64,000 nt of DNA, taken from contig NZ_SOAP01000001.1 in the NCBI RefSeq assembly GCF_004364805.1, positions 1,798,001 to 1,862,000 on the forward strand, written 5' to 3'. The stretch's first letter is position 1; every line of letters begins with the position of its first letter. This document shows, in pieces, positions 44,744-54,238 of this stretch. The notes below the pieces were generated by a model that did not search any database, had not been told where the DNA came from, and worked only from the letters and a program-made list of their open reading frames with translations. The stretch is from Pelagimonas phthalicica (GTDB lineage Bacteria > Pseudomonadota > Alphaproteobacteria > Rhodobacterales > Rhodobacteraceae). A program made the position numbers and the translations under genes.

Positions 44744-45862
44744 TTAACGGCTGAGCGCTGCGCTTTGAGCTGAAAGACCTAGGATAGAACCGAACAAGCT
44801 AAAGATGGTGCGCAGGTTGTTTACCGGAGATTCTGTTGCCAGAACCGTGTCGCCTGGGCTGACCTCGAATTTGCGTGCGGCAAAGAGGCCATCGGCATCG
44901 GTCAGATCAAAGGTGAACACCACCTGTTGCAGGGTCGGGCCAACGGTTGCTGTGCTCAGATCCTCGGCCGAATATTCCCGCAAAATCAGCACGCCTTTTG
45001 GATCGGCACGTGTATCGGACAACCCGCCCATCAATGACATGGCTTCTAACGCGGTGAGGTGATCCTTTGGGAAATAGATCAGATCCTCTTTGCCAGACGC
45101 GCCAAAGGCGACAAAGCTGCGATCATCCTGTTCGACGACAATGGTGTCGCGCGGATGGAGCAGGGCGTTCTTGGACCCATCGGCCAGCAGTAGCTCGGAA
45201 GAGATTTCGTAAGTCTTGGAGCCACGGAGAAGGCGCACGCGCGGATTGCGCAGACCTGGTGGAATGCCGCCAGCATCTGCCAGGACGTTCAGCACTTTGT
45301 AATTGCGCGACGGCATCGGGTAGCTGCCAGGCTTGGCGACGCCGCCAACAACATCAACCGCATGATCGCGGCCCTGACGCAGGCTGACCTGTACCTGAGC
45401 GGATGGAACGATTGGATCCAGTCGGCTCTGGATCTTTTTGCGAGCGCCATCTGCAGTCAGACCACGCACACGGACCTTGTTCACATAAGGAAGAAAGATC
45501 GATCCGCCGCCATCAACCTCGACATTGTCGATAACCGTATAGTTCTGGCCTGGATTGGTGATTAGAGAATGATCCTGGCTGTCCCAAATCGTGATTGTCA
45601 CACGATCGCCTGACCGGATCGTCGACGAGTTCACACCTTCGCTGGTATTCGGCCAGTGGTAATGACCGTGCCAGCCGGTTTTTGGCCAGTTCAACAGATC
45701 GGGGATATTGCTGCGCGTGACCTCAACAACCTGAAAAGTCGGATCTTCCGACGCCTTTTCATTGGTGATTTCGGACTGCAATGCCGCCCCTCTGGGCAAG
45801 GAGCAGGCTGTCAATGTCACAAAGGACAGACATAGCAGGATGAGTTTCAAAGAAAGACGCAC
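44744..45862 (-). CDS. Polysaccharide export lipoprotein (Wza-like)
   Basis: The 372-residue product begins MRLSLKLILLCLSFVTLTAC, a lipoprotein signal with lipobox LTAC and Cys20. It carries a poly-export domain (IRSGDRVTITIWD...VDGGGSIFLPYVNKVRVRGLTADGARKKIQSRL) and SLBB-like repeats (VDVVGGVAKPGSYPM; VAFGASGKEDLIYF). It forms the outer-membrane channel for capsule or exopolysaccharide. GTG 45862 is preferred over a TTG at 45889 because a GGGGGG run lies before it and the signal peptide then starts cleanly. Confidence 0.88.
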   Translation of the reverse strand: MRLSLKLILLCLSFVTLTACSLPRGAALQSEITNEKASEDPTFQVVEVTRSNIPDLLNWPKTGWHGHYHWPNTSEGVNSSTIRSGDRVTITIWDSQDHSLITNPGQNYTVIDNVEVDGGGSIFLPYVNKVRVRGLTADGARKKIQSRLDPIVPSAQVQVSLRQGRDHAVDVVGGVAKPGSYPMPSRNYKVLNVLADAGGIPPGLRNPRVRLLRGSKTYEISSELLLADGSKNALLHPRDTIVVEQDDRSFVAFGASGKEDLIYFPKDHLTALEAMSLMGGLSDTRADPKGVLILREYSAEDLSTATVGPTLQQVVFTFDLTDADGLFAARKFEVSPGDTVLATESPVNNLRTIFSLFGSILGLSAQSAALSR

Positions 45863-45963
45863 GTTTGCCCCCCGGCCAAGCCACGACAATTTATTTGTTT
45901 CTAGCCAATGAAGTCATTGATAGACAGAGCCTTAATGGATTGAAAGCAGATTGAAGGCAAAGA

Positions 45964-46824
45964 GTGGCGCCAGAACCGCAAAAAATCAGAACGCTTGTCC
46001 TGGGCGCAAGCGGGAAAATCGGCCGTATGTTGCGTGCCTCTTGGACCCTGAAACCCCCGCAAGATATTGAATTTATTTACGTCTATCGCAATGATCCGCC
46101 TGAGGAAGGCGGCATTGTTTGGACCCCCGAGGAAAGTTGCGAAAACTTACCTGATATTGATGTTATATTGGCGCTTTGGGGGGCGACGCCGTCAAATGGC
46201 AGCGCCTTGAACGCCAATGTTTCCCTTGCACATAGCGCCCTTAAGCTTGCCCTTGCCAAGGGCGCTCGAAAGGTCCTGCATTGCTCCTCAGCGGCCGTTT
46301 ACGCTCCGCAGGGGCACGTGTTGAGCGAAGAGGACGCCGGCGAGGCGGCGAATGCCTATGGGCAGTCCAAGCTTGAAATGGAGCGGGCAATTCAGGCCTG
46401 GGATCAAGAGAACCCTGGGAAGATCGAAAACGTGATGCTGAGGATCGGCAATGTGGCGGGTGCAGAGTCTTTGTTTGGGAATATGACACCGGGAGGCGAG
46501 GTGTTTCTGGACAGGTTTCCAAATGGAAAAGGACCAGAGAGAAGTTACATCGCACCGCCGGATTTGGGGCAGGTGATTGCCGATTTGATCCGTGCCAAGA
46601 CTGTCACCGGCCCGATCAATGTCGCATCACCAGAACCCGTCGAAATGGCCGAGCTGGCCGTGGCTGCGGGTTGTCATGTGACTTGGAAACCGGCCCCGGG
46701 AAATGCCGTCCAATCGGTGGTTTTGGATACGCGCAGGTTACAGGCAATCTGTGATTTAGGCGCGAATGCGTCTGATCCCACCCATCTGGTTGAAGGGGCA
46801 AAAATCGGAGGGGTTTGGCCATGA
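45964..46824 (+). CDS. NAD-dependent epimerase/dehydratase (extended SDR)
   Basis: The 286-residue product has the Rossmann loop VLGASGKIGRM at about 12-22, the active-site pattern CSSAAVYAP followed by AYGQSKLEME (Tyr-x3-Lys), and a GPINVASPEPVEMAEL end. It likely changes a nucleotide sugar used by the neighbouring sugar transferase. The start is GTG with GAAGG upstream. The stop overlaps the sugar-transferase ATG by 4 bases. It is divergent from the Wza-like gene. Confidence 0.8.
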   Translation: MAPEPQKIRTLVLGASGKIGRMLRASWTLKPPQDIEFIYVYRNDPPEEGGIVWTPEESCENLPDIDVILALWGATPSNGSALNANVSLAHSALKLALAKGARKVLHCSSAAVYAPQGHVLSEEDAGEAANAYGQSKLEMERAIQAWDQENPGKIENVMLRIGNVAGAESLFGNMTPGGEVFLDRFPNGKGPERSYIAPPDLGQVIADLIRAKTVTGPINVASPEPVEMAELAVAAGCHVTWKPAPGNAVQSVVLDTRRLQAICDLGANASDPTHLVEGAKIGGVWP

Positions 46825-47432
46825 AGCTTGCTAATCGCTCCTTTGACATCTTCTTTGTCTTGCTGTTTCTGCCATTTCTTTTGCCCGCCATCATCCTGGT
46901 GCCGTTGGCAATTCTGATCCTGGATGGCCGGCCTGTTCTCTACGTGTCCGAGCGGATGAATTCCCCAAAACAGGGCTTTAACTTGCTCAAATTTCGCACG
47001 ATGCATTTTGATCCTGATGATCAAGGCGTGTCAGGCGGGGATAAAGAGGCGCGTATCACCAAAACCGGTGCCTTTTTGCGGCGCTACAGGTTGGATGAGC
47101 TTCCCCAACTATGGAACATCTTCAAAGGCGATATCCGTTTTGTCGGCCCGCGCCCGCCACTGCGCCATTACGTGGAAAAATTTCCGGAGATCTATGGCGA
47201 GGTTCTGAAATCGCGTCCCGGGGTCACCGGATTGGCGACATTGGCCTATCACAAGACCGAAGAGCGTCTTTTGTCTGTGTGCGAAACGGCTGAAGAGACC
47301 GAAGAGGTCTATTGCCGCCGTTGCGTGCCGCGTAAGGCCAAGCTTGACCTGATCTATGCGCAAAACCAGACGCCCTGCACGGATATCCATATGATGTGCG
47401 TGACAATGTACCGAAAGATTCCGATACATTAA
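46821..47432 (+). CDS. Initiating sugar transferase (polyprenyl-phosphate sugar-phosphotransferase family)
   Basis: The 203-residue product has one membrane segment (FFVLLFLPFLLPAIILVPLAILIL), then FNLLKFRTM, RITKTGAFLRRYRLDELPQLWNIFKGDIRFVGPRPPL and RPGVTGLATL, the signature set of initiating sugar transferases. It lacks the extra N-terminal membrane helices of WbaP, so it is the short PglC-like form. It loads the first sugar onto undecaprenyl phosphate. It is coupled to the epimerase gene. Confidence 0.9.
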   Translation: MKLANRSFDIFFVLLFLPFLLPAIILVPLAILILDGRPVLYVSERMNSPKQGFNLLKFRTMHFDPDDQGVSGGDKEARITKTGAFLRRYRLDELPQLWNIFKGDIRFVGPRPPLRHYVEKFPEIYGEVLKSRPGVTGLATLAYHKTEERLLSVCETAEETEEVYCRRCVPRKAKLDLIYAQNQTPCTDIHMMCVTMYRKIPIH

Positions 47433-47443
47433 AAGGGCTTAGG

Positions 47444-47468
47444 AAGGACGTGAGAGCGTCAGGTCCTT
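47444..47468. terminator. Imperfect hairpin between convergent sugar-transferase and yjbF-like genes
   Basis: AAGGAC (47444-47449) pairs with GTCCTT (47463-47468), with an inner TGA/TCA pairing. It overlaps the stop of the leftward yjbF-like gene and could end either transcript. There is no long T-run. Confidence 0.4.
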
Positions 47469-48141
47469 ATTGGCGAAGGGCCTGCACGTTCATATAGCCG
47501 ATGACATCACCCAACCATTGGCGTCCGCTCAGAATGTTTCCGCGTGCATCAACGACATAGAGATTGTTAAAACTGCCGCCATCGCCCGAGCAATTGGCGG
47601 TTACCGCGACACCTTTGGAATTAACTTCGCCCAAGGCAACCGCGTGGGTATCCCCAACATCCAACTTGCATTCAAATGCCAGGACCCGTGTCTGGTTGTC
47701 CGAGGTCAAGAAACGCATAACATAAGACGCGGTTCCAACGGAGCGGTTACGCACCAATGACAGCAATGCGCCCTCATCCGAGGACATGAGATCACCGCCA
47801 AAGCCGCGTGTTGAAACCATCATGCCATTGCGCTGGGCAATGGTCTGACGCGCGCGCGAGCCATAGGTTTGATACCCTTGGTTTCTTTCGACCTCGACCA
47901 GGATGAACTGTGCCTTGGTGTTTTCCAACACATAGACGGAAACCGGTTTTTCCGTCGCCGCAAGCACCTGGCCGATCTGTTCCGGTGTGACCGTGGGGAT
48001 CACCGGCTCTTGCTTGGTAAACAACGTAGGCAGAGTTTTCAGGCTGACCAGCGGAGCTTCTTTATTGCTTCCCAGACAGCCTGCCAAGGTCGTCACAAGG
48101 GCAATGCCAAGCGCCAGCTTTGCGTTTCTTACCATGCTCAT
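47467..48141 (-). CDS. YjbF-family lipoprotein
   Basis: The 224-residue product has a lipoprotein signal (MSMVRNAKLALGIALVTTLAGC, Cys22) and the YjbF body: VYVLENTKAQFILVEVERNQGYQTYGS, MMVSTRGFGGDLMSSD and a C-terminal ILSGRQWLGDVIGYMNV. In E. coli yjbEFGH and the related gfc genes serve exopolysaccharide secretion. Its ATG overlaps the YjbH-like stop by 4 bases, so the two are coupled. Confidence 0.82.
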   Translation of the reverse strand: MSMVRNAKLALGIALVTTLAGCLGSNKEAPLVSLKTLPTLFTKQEPVIPTVTPEQIGQVLAATEKPVSVYVLENTKAQFILVEVERNQGYQTYGSRARQTIAQRNGMMVSTRGFGGDLMSSDEGALLSLVRNRSVGTASYVMRFLTSDNQTRVLAFECKLDVGDTHAVALGEVNSKGVAVTANCSGDGGSFNNLYVVDARGNILSGRQWLGDVIGYMNVQALRQ

Positions 48142-50288
48142 CGCCAGAACCTTCCCCAGGATTTTGCAATTTCCGGTTCATGATATTCCCGGGTTTCTTC
48201 ATACAAACGTCCGCGGACATTCAGGCGGGCACCGCCATCGCGTGACAAGGATTGAATGGTCACCGGGTTCACCTTGCGGGATGGTTGGCCAATGAACGGT
48301 GCCAATGGGATGTAGAAACGCAGCCCCTTGTCAAACGAACCTTCGCCGAAATCCTCAGCTGAGACGTTGGTAAAGGTCGCATAAGCGCCGACTTTCCAAC
48401 CATTGGCAAATTCACGGTCAATGGAGATGGTGCCGCCGTAATCCCCGGCAAGGTAACGACCCACATCCAACTGACCATGGAAGCCGTTGCCCAAGTCGTA
48501 ATAGGCCGAAATATGCCCGTTCACATGCGGGATATCGTATTTTGCACCGGTTTCCGGATCGACGGTTGTCATGTCCTGGAAGCCAAAGAGCTGGTCGTAA
48601 TCGCGGCGCTGGATATAGTTCAGCTCGGCCCCCAAAGCGAACCGGCTGTTGACTGGCTTCCAAAGCAGTTCGGCGGACACGCCACCATACATGCGTTCGA
48701 GATAACCTACCGAGAGGCGGGAATAGAGGTTGCGACCAGGGCGACCATAGGCGGCCACCTGCAGGTATTCGATGGCCGGATCACCCTCACGGGAATAGAT
48801 GTCATTGTCGGTGCGAACCCGTGGCAGGGCGGATTCATCTGAACGCCCCTCTTTGTCCAGGTTCCCGGCAAGCTTTTTGGTGATCGAGCCTTCCAAAACG
48901 ATATTGGGGCGAATGTAATATTCAGCAGAGGCGCGCACACCGACATCAAGCTTGACCGGCTGGCTTGGGTTGAACACGGACATGTCCACATAGGGGGCAA
49001 GGCGCCACTCGAATTTGGGATAGAGCCCGTCATTGGGTTTCAGACCCAGATTATACCCGTCAATGATACTGGCTTCGGCCAGCATTTTGTCCGCGCTTTC
49101 GTGCTCCAGCCGTTCCAGGTCGGAGCGTTTGAGGATCACCGCAGACATCGGAACACCGTTCGCAATCGGAACGATAACGAATTCTTCGATCGAGGCCGGC
49201 ATGGACCGGCTCATTGTTCTGGCAAGGCGGCCAATTGCCTGCGAAGGCGCGCCAAAACGCGGGTTCACAAGGCGGACGGTGGCGCGATGGTTCTCAAGCT
49301 TGACCGCTTCGACAACCAAACCCTCTTTGGCTGCGAGGACACCCAAGGCATTTTTGGCGTTTGAGCTGGCATTGGCATCCAGCGTCCAGCCAAGATCGGC
49401 GATTTCGCTTGGATTGCGTGGTTTGATCGCGACGCCGGCGGGTTCAACACCGCCGGGGATACCTTGGAACTTGGGGTTGGTCGACAAGGTGAACTGCGCG
49501 CCCACCTCGGTGCCGTGCACATGGTACAGCGACAGCTGGTTGCCGTTTTTGAACCGGTAATCGATGCCAAAGTTCCAGGGGCTTGTGCGTTCAATCTGGC
49601 CTGCACCAACCTCGTTGGCATAGGCGTCTGAAGAATATTCCAGTTTGAAATTCCAGCGGTCGTTTGGCGCATAGGACACGCCGCCAAAGGCAGAAATATC
49701 ACCGCGGAACCAGCGGTCATAGGTTGGAATACCGCCCAGCTCCAAAGTGATGTCAGAGCGCGTTCCGGCTGAGGCAAAGGAATTGTAACTGCCCAAACGC
49801 CCCCAACCGATACCGCCGGTTACTTTCAAACCCGGCGACAAGGTTTTGGTCGCGACAAGGTATTCCGCGCTGTAAAGACCGGTGCCCAAAACGTCGCGCA
49901 TGCCCAAGGTTAAAGCTGGGCGATATTTGGACTCCCGCAGGATCTGGTAGCTGACGTCAAAGCTGCGGTCGAAATAGACGTCATCCCAGTCATCATTGTC
50001 CACAAAATTGGCCAAAGCCGTATAGCGAAAATAACCAGCGAGGCGCGGGGTGATCTGAAACCCGATGGTCGAGCGCATCGTATCGCCAACATAGGAAAAG
50101 GTTGTCGACAGGGTCGCATCAGGCGCAGTTTCGGCCGTTGGCATATCGATCAGGCCAGGCGAGCCATGCAAGTTGAACGACGGCACGCGCGGTGCCTCTT
50201 GCGCGTTGGCCGCCATGGCTGACAATGAGACAGATGCAAACCCGAATACGGCGCGTTTCATCACGCCCTGCAACCGAGAATTCGGCAT
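48138..50288 (-). CDS. YjbH-family outer-membrane exopolysaccharide protein
   Basis: The 716-residue product has an N-terminal export signal (cleavage near ANA-QE, residue 29), then HGSPGLIDMPTAETAPDATLSTTFSYVGD and alternating beta-rich stretches to the end (for example GNGFHGQLDVGRYLAGDYGGTISIDREFANGWKVGAYATFTN). This is the YjbH layout, predicted as an outer-membrane beta-barrel. ATG 50288 with AGAGG 8 bases upstream is chosen; an internal ATG at 50261 is the alternative. With the YjbF-like lipoprotein it would form the outer part of the export machine. Confidence 0.85.
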   Translation of the reverse strand: MPNSRLQGVMKRAVFGFASVSLSAMAANAQEAPRVPSFNLHGSPGLIDMPTAETAPDATLSTTFSYVGDTMRSTIGFQITPRLAGYFRYTALANFVDNDDWDDVYFDRSFDVSYQILRESKYRPALTLGMRDVLGTGLYSAEYLVATKTLSPGLKVTGGIGWGRLGSYNSFASAGTRSDITLELGGIPTYDRWFRGDISAFGGVSYAPNDRWNFKLEYSSDAYANEVGAGQIERTSPWNFGIDYRFKNGNQLSLYHVHGTEVGAQFTLSTNPKFQGIPGGVEPAGVAIKPRNPSEIADLGWTLDANASSNAKNALGVLAAKEGLVVEAVKLENHRATVRLVNPRFGAPSQAIGRLARTMSRSMPASIEEFVIVPIANGVPMSAVILKRSDLERLEHESADKMLAEASIIDGYNLGLKPNDGLYPKFEWRLAPYVDMSVFNPSQPVKLDVGVRASAEYYIRPNIVLEGSITKKLAGNLDKEGRSDESALPRVRTDNDIYSREGDPAIEYLQVAAYGRPGRNLYSRLSVGYLERMYGGVSAELLWKPVNSRFALGAELNYIQRRDYDQLFGFQDMTTVDPETGAKYDIPHVNGHISAYYDLGNGFHGQLDVGRYLAGDYGGTISIDREFANGWKVGAYATFTNVSAEDFGEGSFDKGLRFYIPLAPFIGQPSRKVNPVTIQSLSRDGGARLNVRGRLYEETREYHEPEIAKSWGRFWR

Positions 50289-50423
50289 GCCACTACCTCT
50301 CTGCGTCTAAAATGCTTGTTCGTTGCTAAGAATATTAATGCAGGCTGTCCATTCTTTACAGTGCATTCCTTGTCGCCTGTGTGAATTTCAGCACGCGGCG
50401 TTTTAACGGAACATTTTGAATCG

Positions 50424-50438
50424 TTAAGCTGCTGGTAA
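50424..50438. promoter_or_regulatory. CtrA-like box upstream of motB
   Basis: TTAA-GCTGCTG-GTAA is one base from TTAA-N7-TTAA and lies about 50 bases before motB, at the head of the flagellar run. CtrA controls motility genes in Rhodobacteraceae. A single-mismatch site is weak evidence on its own. Confidence 0.35.
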
Positions 50439-50485
50439 AACCTTTGCGGTTAAACCTTGTCTCGGTGAGAGAAAAAGGTGGTGAG

Positions 50486-51322
50486 ATGAGTGGCGACGGC
50501 GAACTGGCGCCAGTCATCATCAAACGCAAGAAAGTCGTCGGTGGCGATGGGCATCATGGTGGTGCCTGGAAGGTAGCATATGCTGACTTCGTGACCGCAA
50601 TGATGGCTTTCTTTCTGTTGATGTGGCTGTTGAACGCGACAACCGAAAAACAACGTAAAGGGATTGCTGATTACTTCAGCCCAACCATTGCCATGGCTCG
50701 TGTGTCAGGTGGTGGTACAGGGGCGCTGGGCGGTGATTCCGTCTTTGCGGAGAATACGTTACCTCGGATGGGCACGGGCTCGACCAGCCTGCATGCGCAA
50801 CCTGAAAAGGGGGCGGCGGGTGCCCATACATCTGGCGAAGATGACGAGGATGCCGTCGAAGAAGAGGTATTCGAGGTTGTCGAAGATCTGCTGATGGGCC
50901 GTGGTGGCGAAAGCATGGTGGCGGATGAATTGCTTGAACATATTGTCACCCGAACCACTGACGAAGGCCTGGTCATCGAACTGTTCGAAACCGAACAGGC
51001 GCGTTTGTTCCGGGATGAAACCAAGCCAACCAAACTGCTCGAAGACCTGTCGCGCCTGATTGTTGAGGCATCCTACATCGTCACAAATGGCCTGGCGGTC
51101 GAAGGGCATACTTCCGCCTATCCGATCGTGATGACCGAAAATCCGGCATGGGAAGTATCAGCCGCGCGCGCAACCGTGTTCCGGGAATTGCTGTTGTCCT
51201 CTGGGTTGGAATCAAGCCGCGTAACGCGCGTGACGTCTTATGCAGACCGCGATCCTGTGCGTAAGAACCACATGGATATCAGAAATAACAGGATCGAAGT
51301 GGTGTTCTTACGCGGTCAATAG
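50486..51322 (+). CDS. motB: Flagellar motor stator protein MotB
   Basis: The 278-residue product has one membrane helix with AYADFVTAMMAFFLLMWLLN, where Asp34 is the proton-binding aspartate, and a C-terminal OmpA-like wall-binding domain (LAVEGHTSAYPI...WEVSAARATVFRELLLSSGL...NRIEVVF). A long acidic linker (EDDEDAVEEEVFEVVEDLL) lies between. ATG 50486 is chosen because AGGTGGTGAG precedes it. MotA is 5 kb away rather than adjacent. Confidence 0.92.
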   Translation: MSGDGELAPVIIKRKKVVGGDGHHGGAWKVAYADFVTAMMAFFLLMWLLNATTEKQRKGIADYFSPTIAMARVSGGGTGALGGDSVFAENTLPRMGTGSTSLHAQPEKGAAGAHTSGEDDEDAVEEEVFEVVEDLLMGRGGESMVADELLEHIVTRTTDEGLVIELFETEQARLFRDETKPTKLLEDLSRLIVEASYIVTNGLAVEGHTSAYPIVMTENPAWEVSAARATVFRELLLSSGLESSRVTRVTSYADRDPVRKNHMDIRNNRIEVVFLRGQ

Positions 51323-51365
51323 GCTGGCAAACATAGGCAGTTGGATTTCTGTAGGATTTTAACTG

Positions 51366-51380
51366 TTAGGCCAGCGTTAA
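51366..51380. promoter_or_regulatory. CtrA-like box upstream of flgE
   Basis: TTAG-GCCAGCG-TTAA has one mismatch to TTAA-N7-TTAA. It lies about 57 bases before the flgE start in a 114-base gap that should hold the promoter of the flgE-flgK-flgL-flgI run. Confidence 0.35.
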
Positions 51381-51436
51381 GCTCAGCGCCTTATCTGTTG
51401 TCTTGAATTTGAACGAGACAGCAGAAAGGCGTGTCC

Positions 51437-52744
51437 ATGACGATCTCCTCATCGCTCAACGCAGGTGTGGCGGGCCTTGCGGCCAACGCAACCCGACTTG
51501 GGACCATTTCAGACAATATCGCGAATTCTTCCACCAGCGGTTACAAACGTGTGGAAACTGATTTTACGTCCATGGTGATGTCCTCGTCGGGTGGCGGGTA
51601 TACTGCGGGCGGTGTGCGTACCACGACACAGCGACTGGTTGACGAAGGCGGGGCGCTGGTCGGGACGACCAATGCAACCGACCTTGCCGTGCGCGGCAAT
51701 GGTTTCCTGCCCGTTGCTGAAGCGACCGAAGTGGCCACAGGCAACGGCAACCCACAGATGTTCCTGACAACAACCGGGTCGTTCCGTGTTGATGCTGATG
51801 GATACTTGCGCACGGAATCCGGCCTGATGTTGCTGGGGTGGCCAGCGGATGCCGACGGCACCGTACCAACCTATCCGCGCGACACATCCAGCAGCTTGGA
51901 ACCGATCCGCATCAATTTGAACCAGTTCACCAGCGAACCCACAACCGAGGTGCTTCTTGGCGTCAACCTGCCAGCCTCGGGAACCTATTCTGATGCGGCT
52001 GGTGATCCTGTTGATCTGTCTGTGGAATATTTCGACAATTTAGGACGTTCGGAAAACCTGAACATCACCTTTACGCCCACGATCCCCGCAACCGGATCGT
52101 CAAATGAATGGACAGTGACAATCAACGATTCTGCAACGGATGCTGGCAGCAACCCGATTGCCGAATACACAGTCACCTTTGATGACACCCGAGGCGCGGG
52201 CGGTTCAATCGCATCTGTCGCAACGGTTTCCGGTGGGACATATAACGCCACGACTGGCACGATGATTGTGAGCGCGGCTGGCGGACCGATTGAGATCAAT
52301 ATCGGTGCACCCGGAACCAGCGCTGGCCTGACCCAAGTTGGTGACAAATTCCAACCTCTCAACATTTCCAAGGATGGTTCTCCGGTTGGCAAAATGACCA
52401 ATGTCGAAGTTGACGAGAACGGATTTGTTCATGCCTTCTTTGACACTGGCATCTCGCGCACGATTTATCAGGTGCCGCTGATCGATGTGCCCAATCCAAA
52501 CGGCTTGGTCGCGATGGATAAGCAAATCTATATGCCTTCTCCTGAAAGCGGGAATTTCTTCCTTTGGGATGCCGGGGATGGCCCGGTGGGTGACGTTGTC
52601 CCCTATGCCCGTGAAGAAAGCGCAACTGACGTGGCCAATGAATTGACGGCCATGATCCAGACACAGCGCGCCTATTCATCCAATGCCAAGGTCATCCAGA
52701 CCGTGGATGAGATGCTTCAGGAAACCACAAACATCAAACGCTAA
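51437..52744 (+). CDS. flgE: Flagellar hook protein FlgE
   Basis: The 435-residue product starts MTISSSLNAGVAGLAANATRLGTISDNIANSSTSGYKR, the N-terminal rod/hook motif. It has the FlgE body (DLAVRGNGFLPV, FRVDADGYLRTESGLMLLGWPAD, QVPLIDVPNPNGLVAMDKQIY) and ends in the C-terminal coiled motif ELTAMIQTQRAYSSNAKVIQTVDEML. It forms the flexible hook. ATG 51437 is preferred to an in-frame GTG two codons earlier. Confidence 0.94.
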   Translation: MTISSSLNAGVAGLAANATRLGTISDNIANSSTSGYKRVETDFTSMVMSSSGGGYTAGGVRTTTQRLVDEGGALVGTTNATDLAVRGNGFLPVAEATEVATGNGNPQMFLTTTGSFRVDADGYLRTESGLMLLGWPADADGTVPTYPRDTSSSLEPIRINLNQFTSEPTTEVLLGVNLPASGTYSDAAGDPVDLSVEYFDNLGRSENLNITFTPTIPATGSSNEWTVTINDSATDAGSNPIAEYTVTFDDTRGAGGSIASVATVSGGTYNATTGTMIVSAAGGPIEINIGAPGTSAGLTQVGDKFQPLNISKDGSPVGKMTNVEVDENGFVHAFFDTGISRTIYQVPLIDVPNPNGLVAMDKQIYMPSPESGNFFLWDAGDGPVGDVVPYAREESATDVANELTAMIQTQRAYSSNAKVIQTVDEMLQETTNIKR

Positions 52745-52779
52745 CACCAGTTTAGCCGTCGGTTGAAGGAGGTCGCCAG

Positions 52780-54228
52780 ATGTCTTTATCGGGTGCTCTA
52801 TACAATGCATTCAGTGGTCTTCGGGCCAATACTCGGGCGGCCGGCCTGGTGTCGACAAACATTTCCAATGCTACAACCGAGGGGTATGGGCGTCGAACGC
52901 TCGAACTGACCCCCGGTTCCTTGGGAACCTCCGGCGGTGTGCGCATCGCCGGGGTCATTCGTCACTCCGATCCTGTCCTAGTGTCAGATCGGCGCGTATC
53001 TGATGCGTCACTTGCCCATTCGGACACGATGTATACCTACTCCAAACGCCTCGAAAGCTTGATTGGCGAAAGCGATACCGCTGGATCGCTCGTTTCGCGT
53101 GTGACAGCCTTTGAGAATTCTTTGCTGTCCGCTGCGACCAACCCGGCGTCAGAACAAAGGCTGGAAAATGTCGCAACAGCGGCAACCAGCCTGACGCAAA
53201 CGTTGAATGCTCTGTCAGACGAGATCCAGCAGTCACGCCAGAATGCGGACAGTGCCATTGCCGACCAGGTAACTACACTGAACGAAACGCTTGCGCGGCT
53301 CGATCAGATCAATGGCGACATGGTTAAGGCCAGCTCGACAGGCACCGACGTCGCGACCCTCCAAGATGAACGCAACAGATTGCTTGATAGCATTTCCTCG
53401 ATTGTCCCGTTGCGGGTGGTCGAACGAGATCGCGGTGAAATCGCGCTGTTCACAATGAACGGGGCCGTTCTGATGGACGGCTCACCGGTTGAGATCGAGT
53501 TTAGTGAGGTAAACGCGATCGGGGCCGCCATGACCTTGTCAGCGGGTGATCTCAATGGTCTGACGGTCAACGGAATTCCGGTCAATTCGACAGAAACCGG
53601 CATGTTTGCCGGTGGCAGTCTGGCCGCCCAGTTTGAGATCCGTGATGTCACCGCGGTCGAAAACCAGGCCGAACTTGACGCGATTGCCCGCGACTTGATC
53701 GAACGGCTGGGCCCGTCCGGACCAGACACAACCCTTGGCGCGACAGATCCTGGCCTGTTCACTGACGCCGGAATTGCCTTTGATCCTTTGAACGAAGAAG
53801 GATTGGCAGGGCGGATTCAACTCAATTCCCTGGTCGCACCGGATTCAGGGACCGTTTGGCGGTTGCGCGACGGTCTGGGTGCCGCCACGCAAGGTGAAGT
53901 GGGCGATGGTCGATTGTTGCAATCCATTGCAGCCGCTTTGACCGAGGCTACCGTGCCCAGCTCGGCATCGCTTCCCTCAGTGTCGCGCAGCTTTGTGAAC
54001 CACATTTCGGAATATTCTTCCAGCGTTGCAGGGACGCGGGTCAGGGCGGAAAACGAACGCAGCTTCCTGTCAGCGCAAAACACCGCATTGAGCGAGCTTG
54101 AGCTCTCCAAAGGGGTCGATACCGACCAAGAGCTGCAAAACCTCATGCAAATCGAACAACAATATGCGGCCAATGCCCGTGTCATGACCGTCGTTGACGA
54201 GCTCATGGAACGGCTGATGGCCATCTGA
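52780..54228 (+). CDS. flgK: Flagellar hook-associated protein FlgK (HAP1)
   Basis: The 482-residue product starts MSLSGALYNAFSGLRANTRAAGLVSTNISNATTEGYGRRT and ends with the FlgK C-terminal heptads (SKGVDTDQELQNLMQIEQQYAANARVMTVVDELMERLM). It caps the hook and joins it to the filament. The ribosome site AAGGAGG before ATG is strong. It lies between flgE and flgL. Confidence 0.93.
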   Translation: MSLSGALYNAFSGLRANTRAAGLVSTNISNATTEGYGRRTLELTPGSLGTSGGVRIAGVIRHSDPVLVSDRRVSDASLAHSDTMYTYSKRLESLIGESDTAGSLVSRVTAFENSLLSAATNPASEQRLENVATAATSLTQTLNALSDEIQQSRQNADSAIADQVTTLNETLARLDQINGDMVKASSTGTDVATLQDERNRLLDSISSIVPLRVVERDRGEIALFTMNGAVLMDGSPVEIEFSEVNAIGAAMTLSAGDLNGLTVNGIPVNSTETGMFAGGSLAAQFEIRDVTAVENQAELDAIARDLIERLGPSGPDTTLGATDPGLFTDAGIAFDPLNEEGLAGRIQLNSLVAPDSGTVWRLRDGLGAATQGEVGDGRLLQSIAAALTEATVPSSASLPSVSRSFVNHISEYSSSVAGTRVRAENERSFLSAQNTALSELELSKGVDTDQELQNLMQIEQQYAANARVMTVVDELMERLMAI

Positions 54229-54238
54229 GGAGGACAAT

